Assembly: GCA_036250195.1 (NCBI GenBank) | Contig: JAVHZZ010000002.1 | Location: forward strand, 280,508,960-280,572,959 | Source: Mixophyes australis | Taxonomy: Eukaryota > Chordata > Amphibia > Anura > Limnodynastidae | Direction: 5' to 3' | DNA: 64,000 bases | The notes under the pieces: model-generated | What the model was told of the DNA's origin: nothing | What the model saw: the letters and a program-made list of their open reading frames with translations, nothing else | Database searches by the model: none | Part shown: positions 11,268 through 22,319 of the stretch, piece after piece | Position numbering within the stretch: the stretch's first letter is position 1 | Layout of the letters: each line of letters starts with the position of its first letter | Translations under genes and position numbers: made by a program

Positions 11268-12020
11268 GGCCTGGTTCCTTATGGAGCGTAAATGGCGATA
11301 CATTGCGTATAATGTGCACAATTACTATGAGCATGCCCAGAATCAGCAGCATCCAATTCATCTTTGAGTTTATTACAGCCTACGATTTCAGGAGCAGAAC
11401 AGAGAGGGGAATGGGCTTATGCATGTAGTCAATGTACAGTAAGGGCGTGCCAGGCTTGAGAACACACAACAGCATCTGATTGAAGCTTTGGGCATCTCAA
11501 AGTTATGTGTCTTTCAGTCGTAACAGGTACAGCAGCTACAGGTCTAGTATAAGTATCGATTACTAGTGATGAAGGCTGTGAATGCATGCAAGAACATGTG
11601 TTTGCAATCAGAAACAACTGTAAAAATCTATTTTATGTACAGCCTGTCATAGCCTGTTGCTGGTGTTGTGGTGACTTTTGTGGGGACCCCACGCTGTTTG
11701 TCCCCCAGTATTAGCTGTAAGCAGACCAAATTATGAGCACTGGTTCAATTTTGATTGGGGGATGAGTTACCTTTATTTCTTTCAAATGTAATTTTTATAT
11801 TTATTTTACTCACCAGTCATCATAATCAAATTGATGATGATCACTTGCGCATCTATTATGCGACTGTATATGCTTTAAGTGTATGTGTAGTCTTACACAG
11901 TAGTTTGACCTGCACATATCTTAAAATATGTGCAACTCAAAATATACAGATAAGAACGCAAGTTTGTGGCCGTACTTTATGCGTACATTTAGACCACAAA
12001 ATTGTATTCAACTCTAAATG
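11268..12020. repeat. GGGCCTGATTC-family non-autonomous element
   Basis: It opens with GGGCCTGGTTCCTTATGG, resembling the termini of the palindromic MITE at 4681. Internal blocks such as GTCAATGTACAGTAAGGG and ACATGTGTTTGCAATCAG recur at 61120-61300. No coding frame is recognisable, and the right end is not firmly placed. It is probably a DNA-transposon derivative. Confidence 0.5.
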
Positions 12021-12264
12021 AGTCTTTTGTGTTTTGGTAGCAGGGCCGGACTGGCCATCCGGTCCCTGCGCTTCATGTCCCGCAGCTTTTTCTTCTTCTT
12101 TTTTTTTTTAACTTCCGCGCGGCTGCGCGATGTGACGTCATGACGTTACACAGCCACCTAAGAGCCGTCAGTCTGTTGAGCGCGCGGGGTTGTTGAGGTG
12201 AGTTGGTGTGTCCGGGAGATAATGACAGGTACTGCAAGGGAGGGGAATGAGTAAAAATACACAG

Positions 12265-12957
12265 AGCTTGTGATTGAAAATGTCTGCAGGGGGAAGGGGG
12301 GGTGTGTGTGACAATGGCTGCAGAGGGGAAGGGGGGGGGGGTGTGACAATGGCTGCAGGGGGAAGGGGGGTGTGTGTGACAATGGCTGCAGAGGGGAAGG
12401 GGGGGTGTGTGACAATGGCTGCAGAGGGGAAGGGGGGGGGGGGTGTGACAATGGCTGCAGGGGGAAGGGGGGTGTGTGTGACAATGGCTGCAGAGGGGAA
12501 GGGGGGGGGTGTGACAATGGCTGCAGGGGGAAGGGGGGTGTGTGTGACAATGACTGCAGGGGGAAGGGGGGTGTGTGACAATGTCTGCAGGGGGGAGGGG
12601 GGTGTGACAATGGCTGCAGCGGGAAGGGGGGGGTGACAATGTCTGCAGAGTGAAGGGGGGTGTGTGACAATGGCTGCAGGGGGAAGGGGGATGTGTGACA
12701 ATGGCTGCAGGGGGGAGGGGGGGTGTGTGACAATGTCTGCAGGGGAAGGGGGGGTGTGTGACAATGGCTGCAGGGGGAAGGGGGTGTGTGTGACAATGTC
12801 TGCAGGGGGAAGGGGGGGTGTGACAATGTCTGCAGGGGGAAGGGGGGGGTGACAATGTCTGCAGGGGGAAGGGGTGGTGAGTGACAATGTCTTCAGGGGG
12901 AAGGGGTGGTGAGTGACAATGTCTTCAGGGGGAATTGGTGGTGAAAATGTCTGCATG
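12265..12957. repeat. G-rich minisatellite, about 33-37 bp unit
   Basis: About 20 units of the form GACAATGGCTGCAGGGGGAA, a G-run, then GTGTGT. Units alternate ATGGCTGCAG and ATGTCTGCAG and vary in G-run length from about 5 to 10. The plus strand carries runs dense enough to form G-quadruplexes. Long frames open in several frames on both strands are products of the repeat and not genes. Confidence 0.9.
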
Positions 12958-12999
12958 GGGGCAATGGCCGTAGGAGGGGGAAAATAAAAAATGGCTAAT

Positions 13000-13590
13000 C
13001 TGTGTGGGGGACAGTATATGCATACTTGCCAACTCTAGGAAACAAGTTTCCGGGAGAGGGGGCATGACTGGAGGGCGGGACGAGGCCAAACGTGTCATTT
13101 TGGTCCCGCCCCCCGCGAAAACGTAATTTACATCGCGGGGGCGGGGCCAAAATGACGCGATTTGCCTCATCCCGCCCCCTCCCGCCCTCCAAAATGGCGT
13201 CAATCACCGAGAATCGCGTCCTCTCTGTGAAATCCAGGATGCGGGAGAAATGCCAATGAGCCCGGGAGACTGAACGGAATTTCGGGAGTCTCCCGGACAT
13301 TCTGGGAGAGTTGGCAAGTATGAGTATATGACTATAATGTGTGTGGGGGGACAGTATATGACTATAATGTGTGTGGGGGGACAGTATATGACTATAATGT
13401 GTGTGTGGGACAGTATATGGCTATAATGTGTGTGGGGGGACAGTATATGACTATAATGTGTGTGTGGGACAGTATATGACTATAATGTGTGTGGGGGGAC
13501 AGTATATGACTATAATGTGTGTGGGAGGACAGTATATGACTATAATGTGTGTGGGGGGACAGTATATGACTGTAATGTGTGCTATGAAGT
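13000..13590. repeat. 30-bp tandem repeat ACAGTATATGACTATAATGTGTG, MITE inserted in it
   Basis: Units of GTGTGTGGGGGGACAGTATATGACTATAAT run from about 13325 to 13590, with one partial unit at 13000-13020 on the other side of a nested MITE. The MITE's target duplication (AGTATATG) is part of the repeat unit, so the array predates the MITE. Confidence 0.85.
13021..13322. mobile_element. CATACTTGCC-family MITE, AGTATATG TSD
   Basis: It starts CATACTTGCCAACTCTAGG and ends GAGAGTTGGCAAGTATG, flanked by AGTATATG at 13013-13020 and 13323-13330. The interior has GC-box-like GGGGGCGGGGCC and the family word AAAATGACGCGATTT. This copy has the inner CTCCCGG palindromes on the right side, opposite to the copies at 29550 and 30896, so it lies in the reverse orientation. 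Confidence 0.85.
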
Positions 13591-15031
13591 GAATGTGGGG
13601 CTGTTTGGGGAAAATTAGGTATATTTATTAAATGAAATTATGAATTATTTAATGCCTGAGATGGTTGTGGGAAATGGTTATTTTTATTAAATATAAATGC
13701 TATTTAATTTCTTGCTGGGGTTGTTTGGAGGGAGGGAAAGCGGTTTATTTATTAAATGGGAATACTATTAATTTAATGTTGGGGCTGGTTGTAGGGAAAT
13801 AGGTCTATTTATTAAATGTATATAATATTTAATGTTAGGGCTAGTTGGAGGGAAATAGATGTATTTATCAAATGTGAATACTATCATTTTAATGTTGGGG
13901 CTGGAGTAAGGCTTAATTTTAAAACGTGGGTGTTATATTGATTTAACACTGCTGCTGGTTGGAGTTTTCTAAATTTCATGTAACCATTTTTTTTCCAAAT
14001 AGGGACCCCAACATTCCAGGATCCAGACAAGCAGCAACTGATCTAAAGACACCAGCAGACACAAGTTGAGACAATAACAAGACAGGTAAGAGAGACCAGG
14101 ACATTCTGCCAACTGTCCTGAATTTGGTGGGTGACTGTCCCGCTTACTCAGGATTTGGTCTGACTACAAGGACAGTTGGGAGGTATGTACTGCTTCACAT
14201 TGTACTGCTTGTGAAGGCAGAACTGTGTGCACCTAATAGTAGTGCTCACAGTATTGCCTGTGTATTTGTTGAAAATGTGTCTAATAATCATATTACATCA
14301 TAGGAGTCCCCCTGTCTTAAGTGCCTAGGGCCCCCCGAGCCTTAAACCAGCTCTGGTTAGCAGGAGGGAGTGGATAGCTACTCCCAGTTCCTGGATAGGA
14401 CACAGCCTGCAGAGCAAGCCGAGGAGCTCAAAGTCTCATGAGATTTATTATTCTTGTGAGACTAAGTGCTTCCCTGCTCATTCTACAGGAAGTTCCCACC
14501 CTGCTGGATGTCAGCAGCATCAGTAGCATAGATAAGTGCAGTGGGCTGGGGGTGTTGTAATGTGTTTCTAGGGTGGGGTGTGGTATGATAGGGAGGGGAT
14601 GATAAATGTTATGTTTTCTTATAATGTATGTATCAATGCCCCATGTTGACTACGCCCCCAACATAATGTGGGCACGCCCCTGCGGTGCTGCTGCGCAGTT
14701 TTGTCCTGCTCATCAACAGAGATGGGCCTGTATGCTTGAAATGCCAGGGCTGATTTTTAGTCCCAGTCCGGCCCTGTTTGGTAGTTTTATGTTTTCTCAT
14801 GCCTGCTCAGATTACTGTAGAAAAAAGGTTGTTCACAAAGTATTAATACTTTAATTAAAAGGTACTTCATCTAGAGTAAGTTTACAATGAATATATGCAT
14901 GGAACTACTTACTAATTAAAATAAAAACATATAACTAGAACCTGATTCTTTGTCTATATAATATTAGAACCTGATACTCTGTATATAATATTCTGGAACC
15001 TATAACTCATGTGAATATTTTAGCTAATTAC

Positions 15032-15100
<69 letters not shown>
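15032..15100. repeat. (AGAT)n microsatellite
   Basis: About 17 uninterrupted AGAT/GATA units within a PPARD intron. Such a pure array is likely to vary in length between individuals. Confidence 0.97.
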
Positions 15101-15103
<3 letters not shown>

Positions 15104-15261
15104 ATATACCTGAATATGAAACAACTTGATAGCATAAAAGAGGCTGGTTCAATAACTTTTTTGTTATGGTACCAAAGAAAAGTTTATATGGTTTTAGCTG
15201 CCGCTACAATGTTCATGTGACACTTTAGGATACCAACATTTACTTTTGTGTGATAAAGAAT

Positions 15262-15606
15262 AATCATCATCACCATTTATTTATATAGCGCCACTGATTC
15301 TGCAGCGCTGTACAGAGAACTCATTCAGTCCCTGCCCCATTCGAGCTTACAGTCTAAGTTCCCTAACATACACACACAGACAGACAGACAGAGGGAGAGA
15401 AAGACTAGTGTAAATTTTTTATAGCAGCCAATTAGCCTACTAGTATGTTTTTGGAGTGTTGGAGGAAACCGGAGCACCCGGAGGAAACCCACGCAAACAC
15501 GGGGAGAACATACAAACTCCACACAGATAAGGCCATGGTCAGGAATTGAACTTATGCCCCAGCGATGTGAGGCAGAAGTGCTAACCACTTAGCCACCGTG
15601 CTGCCC
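15262..15606 (-). mobile_element. V-domain SINE with L2-like tail (copy 1)
   Basis: Read on the minus strand it starts GGGCAGCACGGTGGC, with tRNA-like A-box and B-box areas (TAGTTAGCACTTC and TTCAATTCC). The conserved central block follows (TGTGTGGAGTTTGTATGTTC, GTTTCCTCCGG, ACACTCCAAAAACATAC), and the tail is TACAGCGCTGCAGAATCAGTGG then TATAAATAAATGG. The tail resembles L2 3' ends in this window, so mobilisation by L2 is likely. Sister copies lie at 36074 and 59699. It has a CA/GA-rich insertion (ACACACAGACAGACAGACAG). Confidence 0.88.
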
Positions 15607-15669
15607 AAATGGTTTAGATATATTTAGGCAGAAACTATATGCAGCCCTGATCATGCTTATGCGGCTTAC

Positions 15670-15808
15670 CATTGTGGGACATTCCAAGGCTCAGACACTT
15701 GTTAAACCGACAGTACTGACATTTGTTTCGATTCTTTTTTTGTATCTTGCAATTGCGATCACAGTGTTCATACTGAAGCCTCATCCGCAGGGTCCGCCGA
15801 AAGAAACC
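15670..15808 (-). CDS. PPARD: PPAR delta, second zinc-finger exon
   Basis: This 139-bp exon encodes the second zinc finger of the DNA-binding domain, from [16 protein letters not shown] through [18 protein letters not shown] to [13 protein letters not shown]. The acceptor is AG at 15810-15809 and the donor GTAAGC starts at 15669. The D-box CDRNC has only three residues between cysteines, a hallmark of PPARs (most nuclear receptors have five), and it sets the DR1 spacing with RXR. All four zinc-binding cysteines are present. It starts in phase 0 after ...CEGCK and leaves one G for the Ala codon of the hinge exon. RFNKCLSLG differs slightly from the mammalian RFQKCLALG. Confidence 0.96.
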
Positions 15809-16817
15809 CTGTGAAAGTGAAAACAAACACATGTATTAGCACCACAAAAATATTTGTGTGCGGGTGAAGTACCAAATTATATTCATAAATTAAAAGTAGA
15901 CAATTAAAAAGAATAATGGCTTAAATTGTAAACACCTATACAGTAATCCTTTCCACAAAGTGCAGTAACCCAAGCAGTAAATAAGCAATTTTGATTTTGT
16001 GACCTAACTTTCACTAGATCAAGCAAAACAGATGCTGACTGTTTGCCACATAGATCTATATCTGCACAGACTGCATATCCATCCTCTGCAATACTTAATG
16101 AAATGAATTATCTAGTAAAACATTTGATGATTTCAGTTGAATGAAAACGTTATGCCTGTTTCCAATTTGATGCAATTTTTTCATTGGATTAATGTAAATT
16201 AGAATTTCATCAATCTGTTAAACAATTATTTTTATATTATATTGACAACCCAAAGATCCAGACAAACAAAACAGTCTCAGATACTTTACCACTTAACCAG
16301 ACTCCTTCACCTGACTTTATGTGAAACTATTCCATGCTGGCAACCTAGCTTCAAAGTCTGTTGTAGGCAGGGTCTTGTAGTATGAATTGCCATGCTGTAT
16401 CATTTTAGCCTGGAAGTTATCAATGAAACCTTGTATAAAATGACTTATGCCTACTTGATGTTGGCTGTGTGTCCAACTGTAGCATCTGGAATGTACAGCA
16501 ACAGTTAACCTAGTATGCCACGGTATATACTGGAGCTGAGTATGGGATAGCATTCCTGTAGGACCCCATCTCCAAGCCCCCAGTTGTGAATGACAGCCAA
16601 CAGGAACCATTCAGTTTAGTTCCTGGCTATTGAGTGTTCAATTATGAACTTCCACATTGTGATAGCAATTCCCATTGATCTCAGCCAGAGGTGGATTATA
16701 GACATGGCAACCAAGGTGACAGCATGGGGAGCTACCACACAACAGTGGCTGTACCTGAATGTTGCCCAAGGCTCTGACTAGGTCACACACAATAGGGGAG
16801 ACCAATTTGTTGAGTGT

Positions 16818-17402
16818 TGTGACAGAAGCACTGGGAAAGAACTGAATGGCAGGTACATAAATCCTAGATTCCTGTCATTTGTATTTTAAAATAGCAGGGA
16901 GATTGTTTGTGTCTGAAGAAAAGTTTATCAAAGTGTTTTCCCAGTTGTAGGAAAATATGGTAAGGGTCTCTGGTGTTATGTATGGAGAGAGTAGAGTGGG
17001 CTCCACACATAGGGCCCAATACGTGTCTTCTGGTCTGTCAGTCTCTCAGCAGACTGATCAGGATTTGCAGCTGTGTTGTACCTGTAAAAGGCTGTTAGGT
17101 AGTTCACTCATTCTCTCATTGTCTGGGTAGGAGGTCAGATGGCTCCTGAGAAAAACTGCAGCTTTGATCTGTGAGTTCCATTGTTTGGTTTAAGTGAGGG
17201 ACACTAGGCTCCTCACTCTAGACAGGGAATACCTCTGTGTTAGTTAGTAGCCAGATGGCTAGGATTTTGTTTATATTTTGTTCCGTTTGCAAGCTGGTGA
17301 ATAAAACTAGCTGAGGCTATTGAACCGGAAACACTGGATTTATCTGGCTGATGTGCAACTGTCCATCCCACAGGGCGGCAACTCCAATACGATCTTGTCA
17401 CA
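16818..17402 (+). mobile_element. Solo LTR, TGTGACA...TGTCACA
   Basis: The 585-bp stretch starts TGTGACAGAAG and ends CTTGTCACA, giving inverted TG...CA ends. The five flanking bases are AGTGT and AGTAT, a plausible one-mismatch target duplication. An AATAAA-type signal (GGTGAATAAAACTAG) lies near 17300 followed by about 100 bases, as expected for R-U5. No internal region is present, so it is probably a solo LTR of a retrotransposon. Confidence 0.65.
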
Positions 17403-17569
17403 AGTATATAGAGACTCCTAAAGAAAAATTAAAAGCTAAAGCATACCCATGTTTCTGCTATAATTACCTCAGATCTTAAGTAACCATAAAATTGAGGGAA
17501 CTGGACTAGGGGATTATTGTCTAATTTTTTTTTAAAAAAGTTGGACAAAACGGAATCACTTGGATCAAG

Positions 17570-18335
17570 GCTAAGATGATTCAGTTCTTGACAAATGCAA
17601 TTAACTATTTTTGGGAGCCAACCATGACTAGAGCTCCATCTATAGTAAGGCCACTTAACTTTTCAAATGTTAGCTCAAGTATTTTCATAAAACAAGTCCT
17701 CACCTCTTGTAGTGCCATGCATGGCTTCCAGTGACAGTAGTTGCTCTCGCGCTTCAAACTCTGCAGTTATCCCACAAAAGAAAATGGCCAGTTGGGCATT
17801 ATTTGTTGTGTCCCTTGTCTTGTCACAAGCCAGAGTGAAAAATTGGATATCTCCTGCAGAATCCTTCAGTGTTTTTTAAATATCTTGTACTAAGTCAGTA
17901 ATTTGATCTGAGATAGTTCTCCGAGACAAACTAACACTCTGAAACAATTTTACTTTGTCTGATGCTAACAACTTCACAGCAGCCACCATGCACTCTTTCA
18001 CAAACTCTCCCTCTACATGAGGCCTTAGCTTCTTTGCAATTACCTCGCTCACTACATAACTCGTCTGAATAACATTGTCTCTGTCACAATGAGGCCCAGT
18101 GAAGGCCTACTTGTTGTGACTCCACACTCCACTGAAGAGCTTTGATTTTAACCAGATGCATTTAGCCTCCCAATTCATTGAGTTTAGCATGTTTTGAGCT
18201 GTAATGACGCTCCAGATTGGTTTTTTTCATTACTGCTAATGCATCGCCCCCAAACTAGGCACACAGGTTTGCCTTTGACTTCAACAAAAAAAATAATGAT
18301 TTGTCCATTTTTCTTGGAAAGATTGACACAATTTA
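17570..18335 (-). pseudogene. hAT transposase of GTF2IRD2/ZBED type, dead
   Basis: Read from about 18335 down, the N-terminus has FFVEVKGKPVCLV then ERHYSSKHAKLNEL, a decayed BED zinc finger that binds transposon ends. It continues with SYVVSEVIAKKLRPHVEGEF, KECMVAAVKLLA, SVSLSRRTISDQITDL, a stop, then FFTLACDKTRDTTNNAQLAIF (a catalytic Asp region, normally DEST/DKS) and AMHGTTRGEDLF. The order matches Charlie-like hAT transposases, from which the vertebrate GTF2IRD2 C-terminus was domesticated. The C-terminal dimerisation domain is missing. Stops and frameshifts show it is non-functional. It is a different lineage from the BED-hAT at 22 kb. Confidence 0.8.
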
Positions 18336-19589
18336 AGTTTTAAAAGCTATCCAGTGTGTGTATTGCCTTAATAACTATCCAGGGTGTTTGATCGCTGTTC
18401 TAATCCTGTATCTTGGATGTGGAACATATTCCTTCACAGTGTGTTAATACTTTCGCAACGTGTACACTCGCAGCCTGCATGGCACTGACTGTCCTCTGAG
18501 TCACCGCAATACAGACAGATGGGACGCGGACACCCGACGAGAGACATACATGTCTGTTCCATCATGTACGTATATCTGTCCTGTCTATACAGTAATAGAC
18601 GTTCCTTGCTTGTCCCTCAACATTTACGTTATTATTGTGATTCACTAAATATAAATTTATCTTGCTATGAAAAAAGCACCTACATTTATTTAATTTCGAG
18701 TTTGACCAGACCAAATGATATAGGGCCCGTGGGCTGGACTTTCCCCACCCCACCTGACGTCAGGACGCTGTCAGAACACAAGCGACGAGGAACCGGCACA
18801 GAAGGACAAGAACAGAAGCCCAGGTAAGTAAAGTAGTACGCGGCTGTGCGTTCCATTTGGTACTGATCCAGTTTGATTATGTTCTGATTAGGTGGAAGGG
18901 TTGAACATAAATGCCACATTTACAACCTAATTTAGTCAAAATTGGCTATAATGGTTGACATCACCGACAAGTGTATCAGGTGTACAAGGAATGTGCTGAC
19001 ATTGAAGTTTAGTAGACTAAATCCAAACTGGCAAACTTTGCAAAAAATATGGCAGCTTTTAGTACAGGCCTGTTGAAGACCTGTTGAAAACGAGGTGAAG
19101 TTTGTACATTTGTGATCGGCAGATAAACAAGTGATACACCTAGTTTTACCACATTTATAGAAACTGGTAGATCTAGTTGTCAACCAACAGCCTACAGAAG
19201 GACTCGGGAGAGAAGATTTATCGTTCATGTTGTTTTTGAAGAAACTTGGAGATAATTTATTTTTAAGGTTCTTAGATTTTTTAAAGACTGTATTTCTACC
19301 TTAATTAACATATGGACATATAAGGTCATCAAGTTCTAACAAAACAGAATTCTTAGTAATAATATGTTTAATCTCTCTTGCAGAACTGTTGTATTTAGTT
19401 AGAATTAGCATTTTTAGGACGAGTGGTTAAAAGGCAATCCCTTTCAATACCTAGAACTTCAGTATATGCTTTTTGTACAAGCGCTTCTGGATATTTCTGT
19501 TCTATAAAAGCTTCGAATAATCGATAGGTGTCTTCCCATGGGTTGCATTGTTTGCTGTGTGGTTTTTTAATGTTTTAGTTCTTTCGTGC

Positions 19590-20330
19590 AATTGTGTGCT
19601 GAGGCGGAGACTGGTCATAGTGGAAATTGTTATGTTCACATGCACATTTTTAAACTGTTGCGCATTGTCATTCCTTGGATTTTCTCATTACCCATGACAA
19701 GAAAGACAGTCCCACCACCTGTTTGTAATATTTGGGCATTGAAATTGAGATGGATTTCAACACACAAGGGGCTTACCGCTGATAAAGTTTGTAAATATCA
19801 GGCGAAGTAAGGGTCTACCAGGGTGACTTTGAGTAAGGCATGTTTAATTTCACCTGCCAGATTATTTAAATGGGGAGAATTTTCTGATGGAATCTTGAAA
19901 GGGCAAGCGCAGGTTGTACTAGGGCTCTCGGCCATAATTCCTTGTCTGAAGAAATAAGGTAGGACTCCAGCAGGGATTTGCAGGTTTGTACTAAAGCCTC
20001 GGGAACGGTGAGCTTTGGTGCATATTTTGAAGGTGATTTTTGCGCCACACCTTGGTTTGTTGAGTGGGATCCTGCGGATTGGATTTCAAACCTGATTACG
20101 CTGGAATTGTTCCCCATTGTCGGGGCTGTAGAGCTCATAGGTTCCAAGGGAAGCAGATTATCTTTTGGTGTGACAACCTTGGTGTAGTGCCGGCCAGTAC
20201 TAAGCCAAGTGTTTTGGCTGACGCTTTGTCCTGAAGTATTGGGATAAGTTTAGAGCCCTACCACCCCATGCAGCCCTAATTGGTACACTTTGTCCTGTTT
20301 ATGTCTGGCAGATTGTCAAATCAGCACAGA
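19590..20330 (+). pseudogene. Ngaro/DIRS-like RT C-terminus and RNase H
   Basis: Reading frames on the plus strand give LTADKVCKYQAK, GSTRVTLSKAC and RLFKWGEFSDGIL, corresponding to the region after the catalytic core of YR-retrotransposon reverse transcriptases. They continue with FGAYFEGDFCATPWFVEW ... NLITLELFPIVGAVEL, which fits the RNase H opening (GAYF.G.WC) and the LELFPI block of DIRS/Ngaro elements. SFGVTTLV replaces the expected active-site WCDN. A stop after KYQAK and another after TTLV, plus frame changes, inactivate it. The YxDD core was not found. Confidence 0.65.
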
Positions 20331-20339
20331 GGGTCTTGC

Positions 20340-21200
20340 AGAGTTGTTACTCGCTCATCACATGACAAAGAGGTATAGTGCATCCTGGCAGGAATGTTCA
20401 TTGTTTCAGGAAGCATGGGCCATTTAATGTAAAGGGTTGCACCAGTGCATGCTTTCCTTTATTTGGGCTAAGTACAGGAGCAGTAATTCCAAGGCGGCAA
20501 TGGCAGCTTCCTTGGTGGGCATATCCTTGTTTGGCAAATGACATAGTCAAGCTGATGTGTCCAAAAGTTTTATTATAAGTAAGGCTTTGAAGGGTTGGTC
20601 ATGGGAGCAGCCTGTCTGGCCTGATCAGAGGAGGCCTATTAGTCCTACTATGTTAGAGCCCATGATGGGGTAAGTTAAAGGGTTTACTACTGATTTTTTT
20701 TGAAAGTTTGTTGATTAGTGTTGCATTTGTGATGTTGGTTTTCAGAATTAGTGAGTTTATAGCCTCCTCCAAGTTGGCTCCATCCTCAGGAATACTAGTC
20801 AATCACATGGCAACATCCTACTCATCCATGATATGTAAAGGCAAGAAATCCAAGACGGATCCATTTGGCAAAGGACAGTGGGTTAGGTCGTCTTCCATTG
20901 GAATTAATTTAATTTGCCCAGTAAATTTGTACAGGAATAAGCCCGGGTCCTTCCAAGGTGAGGAGGTTCATGACTGATACACCAGGATTTTACTCCCCTC
21001 ACTAGGTACTAGTTTACAATTATTTTGAAAAGAACAGTAGAACTGCTGGGGTTGGATAGTCATTGTTTTGGCACACATTCATTTACGTTTGGAGCAGCCA
21101 CATAGGCGGCCATTGATGGGGCCTTGATTCAAAGCATTCAGCAGTTGGAGAGGTGGAAATTTGATGCATATAAAAGGTGTGTGCAGCCTTCTCTATTGTC
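20340..21200 (+). pseudogene. Tyrosine recombinase of a Ngaro/DIRS-like element
   Basis: This would integrate the circular DNA form of the retrotransposon. In order I read SASWQECSLFQEAW (core-binding domain), then across a frame change ALKGWSWEQPVWPDQRRPIS, ISVAFVMLVFRISEFIASSK (first catalytic Arg in FRISE), GKKSKTDPFGKGQ (the SKTD turn), FGTHSFTFGAAT-like sequence (the HSFR box, with Arg apparently lost), and IQQLERWKFDAYKRC (the LGRW..AY box ending just before the position of the nucleophile). Several stops and frameshifts are present. The set and order of motifs make the family clear; Ngaro rather than DIRS is inferred from the hydrolase remnant downstream. Confidence 0.75.
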
Positions 21201-21461
21201 CTGATTTCCTTATGTTTTCTTTTCTTCTCTCTCTTATCTTTCTAGCTCAGGGTGACACAAGGCTTATGTCACTTGTTGCGTTTGGATGCAAAAGTACAAA
21301 GGGATTTTACCTAATTTTTCCTTGTCTGCATGGGGTCTGACTGGCTATTGATGTTTTCTTTACCTTTGTTTGTGCTACCCATTCTTTTTTCTCTTCTTGT
21401 CTTTTCTTGTCCTTTTTGCGTATCATTACTGCTTCTACACTTTTCATCTTTACTCCACAGG

Positions 21462-21822
21462 CCGCAAGATAGCTTTGCATACACTTGTTTTATATACCTT
21501 ATTATATTGTTTTTTTGATTTCTGCATTTACGAATCTGGTTGTGATACTGGGTGATTGGCCACTCATTTATTCATTGGGCTGCTTTACATAGTTTGGCAA
21601 CGAACACTTATTCCTTTCCCATCAGATACAGGCACCGTTCTCGGGGGCGGGATGGTGGTTGTGTTCGGTCAGCCCAGGACGTTGGCCCTCGACTGTTTGA
21701 GGGTTATGAATACCCAATTGCTGTGCTGTATGGATGCGCTCTTAGAGGAAAATAGCCCCCATTTTGTTTATATCGAGATAATAAATTATCCTAATTGTGA
21801 TATGATGGGAATTGGTATTTAA
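21462..21822 (+). pseudogene. Hydrolase-like ORF remnant after the recombinase
   Basis: After an acceptor-like pyrimidine tract ending CACAG at about 21462 there is a frame with IGHSFIHWAALHSLA (from 21555), matching the nucleophile block (G-H/D-S) of SGNH-type hydrolases that some Ngaro retrotransposons carry after the recombinase. The remainder is degraded and frame-shifted, and no GxND or DxxH block was readable. The assignment rests on one motif and its position. A chance match is possible. Confidence 0.45.
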
Positions 21823-22319
21823 CTGAGCTGCTTATACTTTCTCTTCCACCGTATATTTTTATGTTTAATAAACTTGTCCTCTATTTTGGCAAACTCTGGT
21901 TTCTGTGTCCTTTACTTAATTATAAAGTTTAAACGTTATTGATTTTGGGTAAAGATGGGCGGGCTCGGTTCCCCGAGACCAGAACCCGCCCAAACTTCAC
22001 CTATCCGAGTACAGAGACGAGCAGGCTCGGTACTCTGGCGCCAATTCGGAATCGAAATCGAGGCAAAACGTCATTGTGACGTCGTCGGATCTCGGAGCTC
22101 TGTTCTCGCGTTATTTGAAATCCATAAATACCCACCTCCACAGCAATCCATCGCCATTTGACAGAGGGAGAGAGAAGGGTTTGGTTGCAGGCAGCATTAG
22201 AGCAGGGAGAGAGCAATTATTCTAGCAAATATTCTAGCAATTCTTCTAGCAATTCTTCTAGCAATTCTTCTAGCAGGAGGAGGAGGATAGAGGAGGCATT
22301 TTTGCCAACATTACCAACT

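Larger units (their letters stand above)
12041..14776. mobile_element. 2.7-kb non-autonomous hAT element carrying minisatellites
   Basis: The left end is CAGGGCCGGACTGG and the right end is its exact inverse CCAGTCCGGCCCTG. A perfect 8-bp duplication, TTTGGTAG, lies at 12033-12040 and 14777-14784. CAG...CTG ends with an 8-bp TSD define hAT. Inside are a G-rich minisatellite (12265-12957), a nested MITE (13021-13322), a 30-bp tandem array (about 13000-13590) and diverged repeats around TATTTATTAAATG (13610-13930). Part of the interior (about 13980-14060) matches the element at 39085 in inverted orientation. There is no transposase, so it must have been moved in trans. Confidence 0.88.
18400..21935 (+). 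mobile_element. Ngaro/DIRS-like tyrosine-recombinase retrotransposon, decayed
   Basis: Three coding remnants lie in the order of Ngaro-type elements: reverse transcriptase/RNase H (19590-20330), tyrosine recombinase (20340-21200) and a hydrolase-like piece (21550-21760). These elements integrate with a recombinase in place of a DDE integrase. A good splice-donor match, CAGGTAAGT, lies near 18820 and an acceptor-like CTCCACAG near 21462. AATAAA is at 21867-21872. Outer boundaries are approximate because the split repeats typical of such elements could not be delimited by eye. A BED-hAT begins directly after it, at 21950. Confidence 0.7.

Noticed and set aside
12073..12956. Three overlapping minus-strand Pro/His/Cys-rich frames of 222-262 codons
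   Set aside because: They are translations of the G-rich minisatellite in different phases; no start context, domain or splice signal supports them.
18519..18827. 102-codon frame upstream of the Ngaro-like element
   Set aside because: No recognisable domain, and a donor consensus at its end suggests leader sequence of the retroelement. I kept it only as part of the element.
19866..20147. Minus-strand 93-codon frame
   Set aside because: It overlaps the plus-strand RNase H remnant, which has the better family match.
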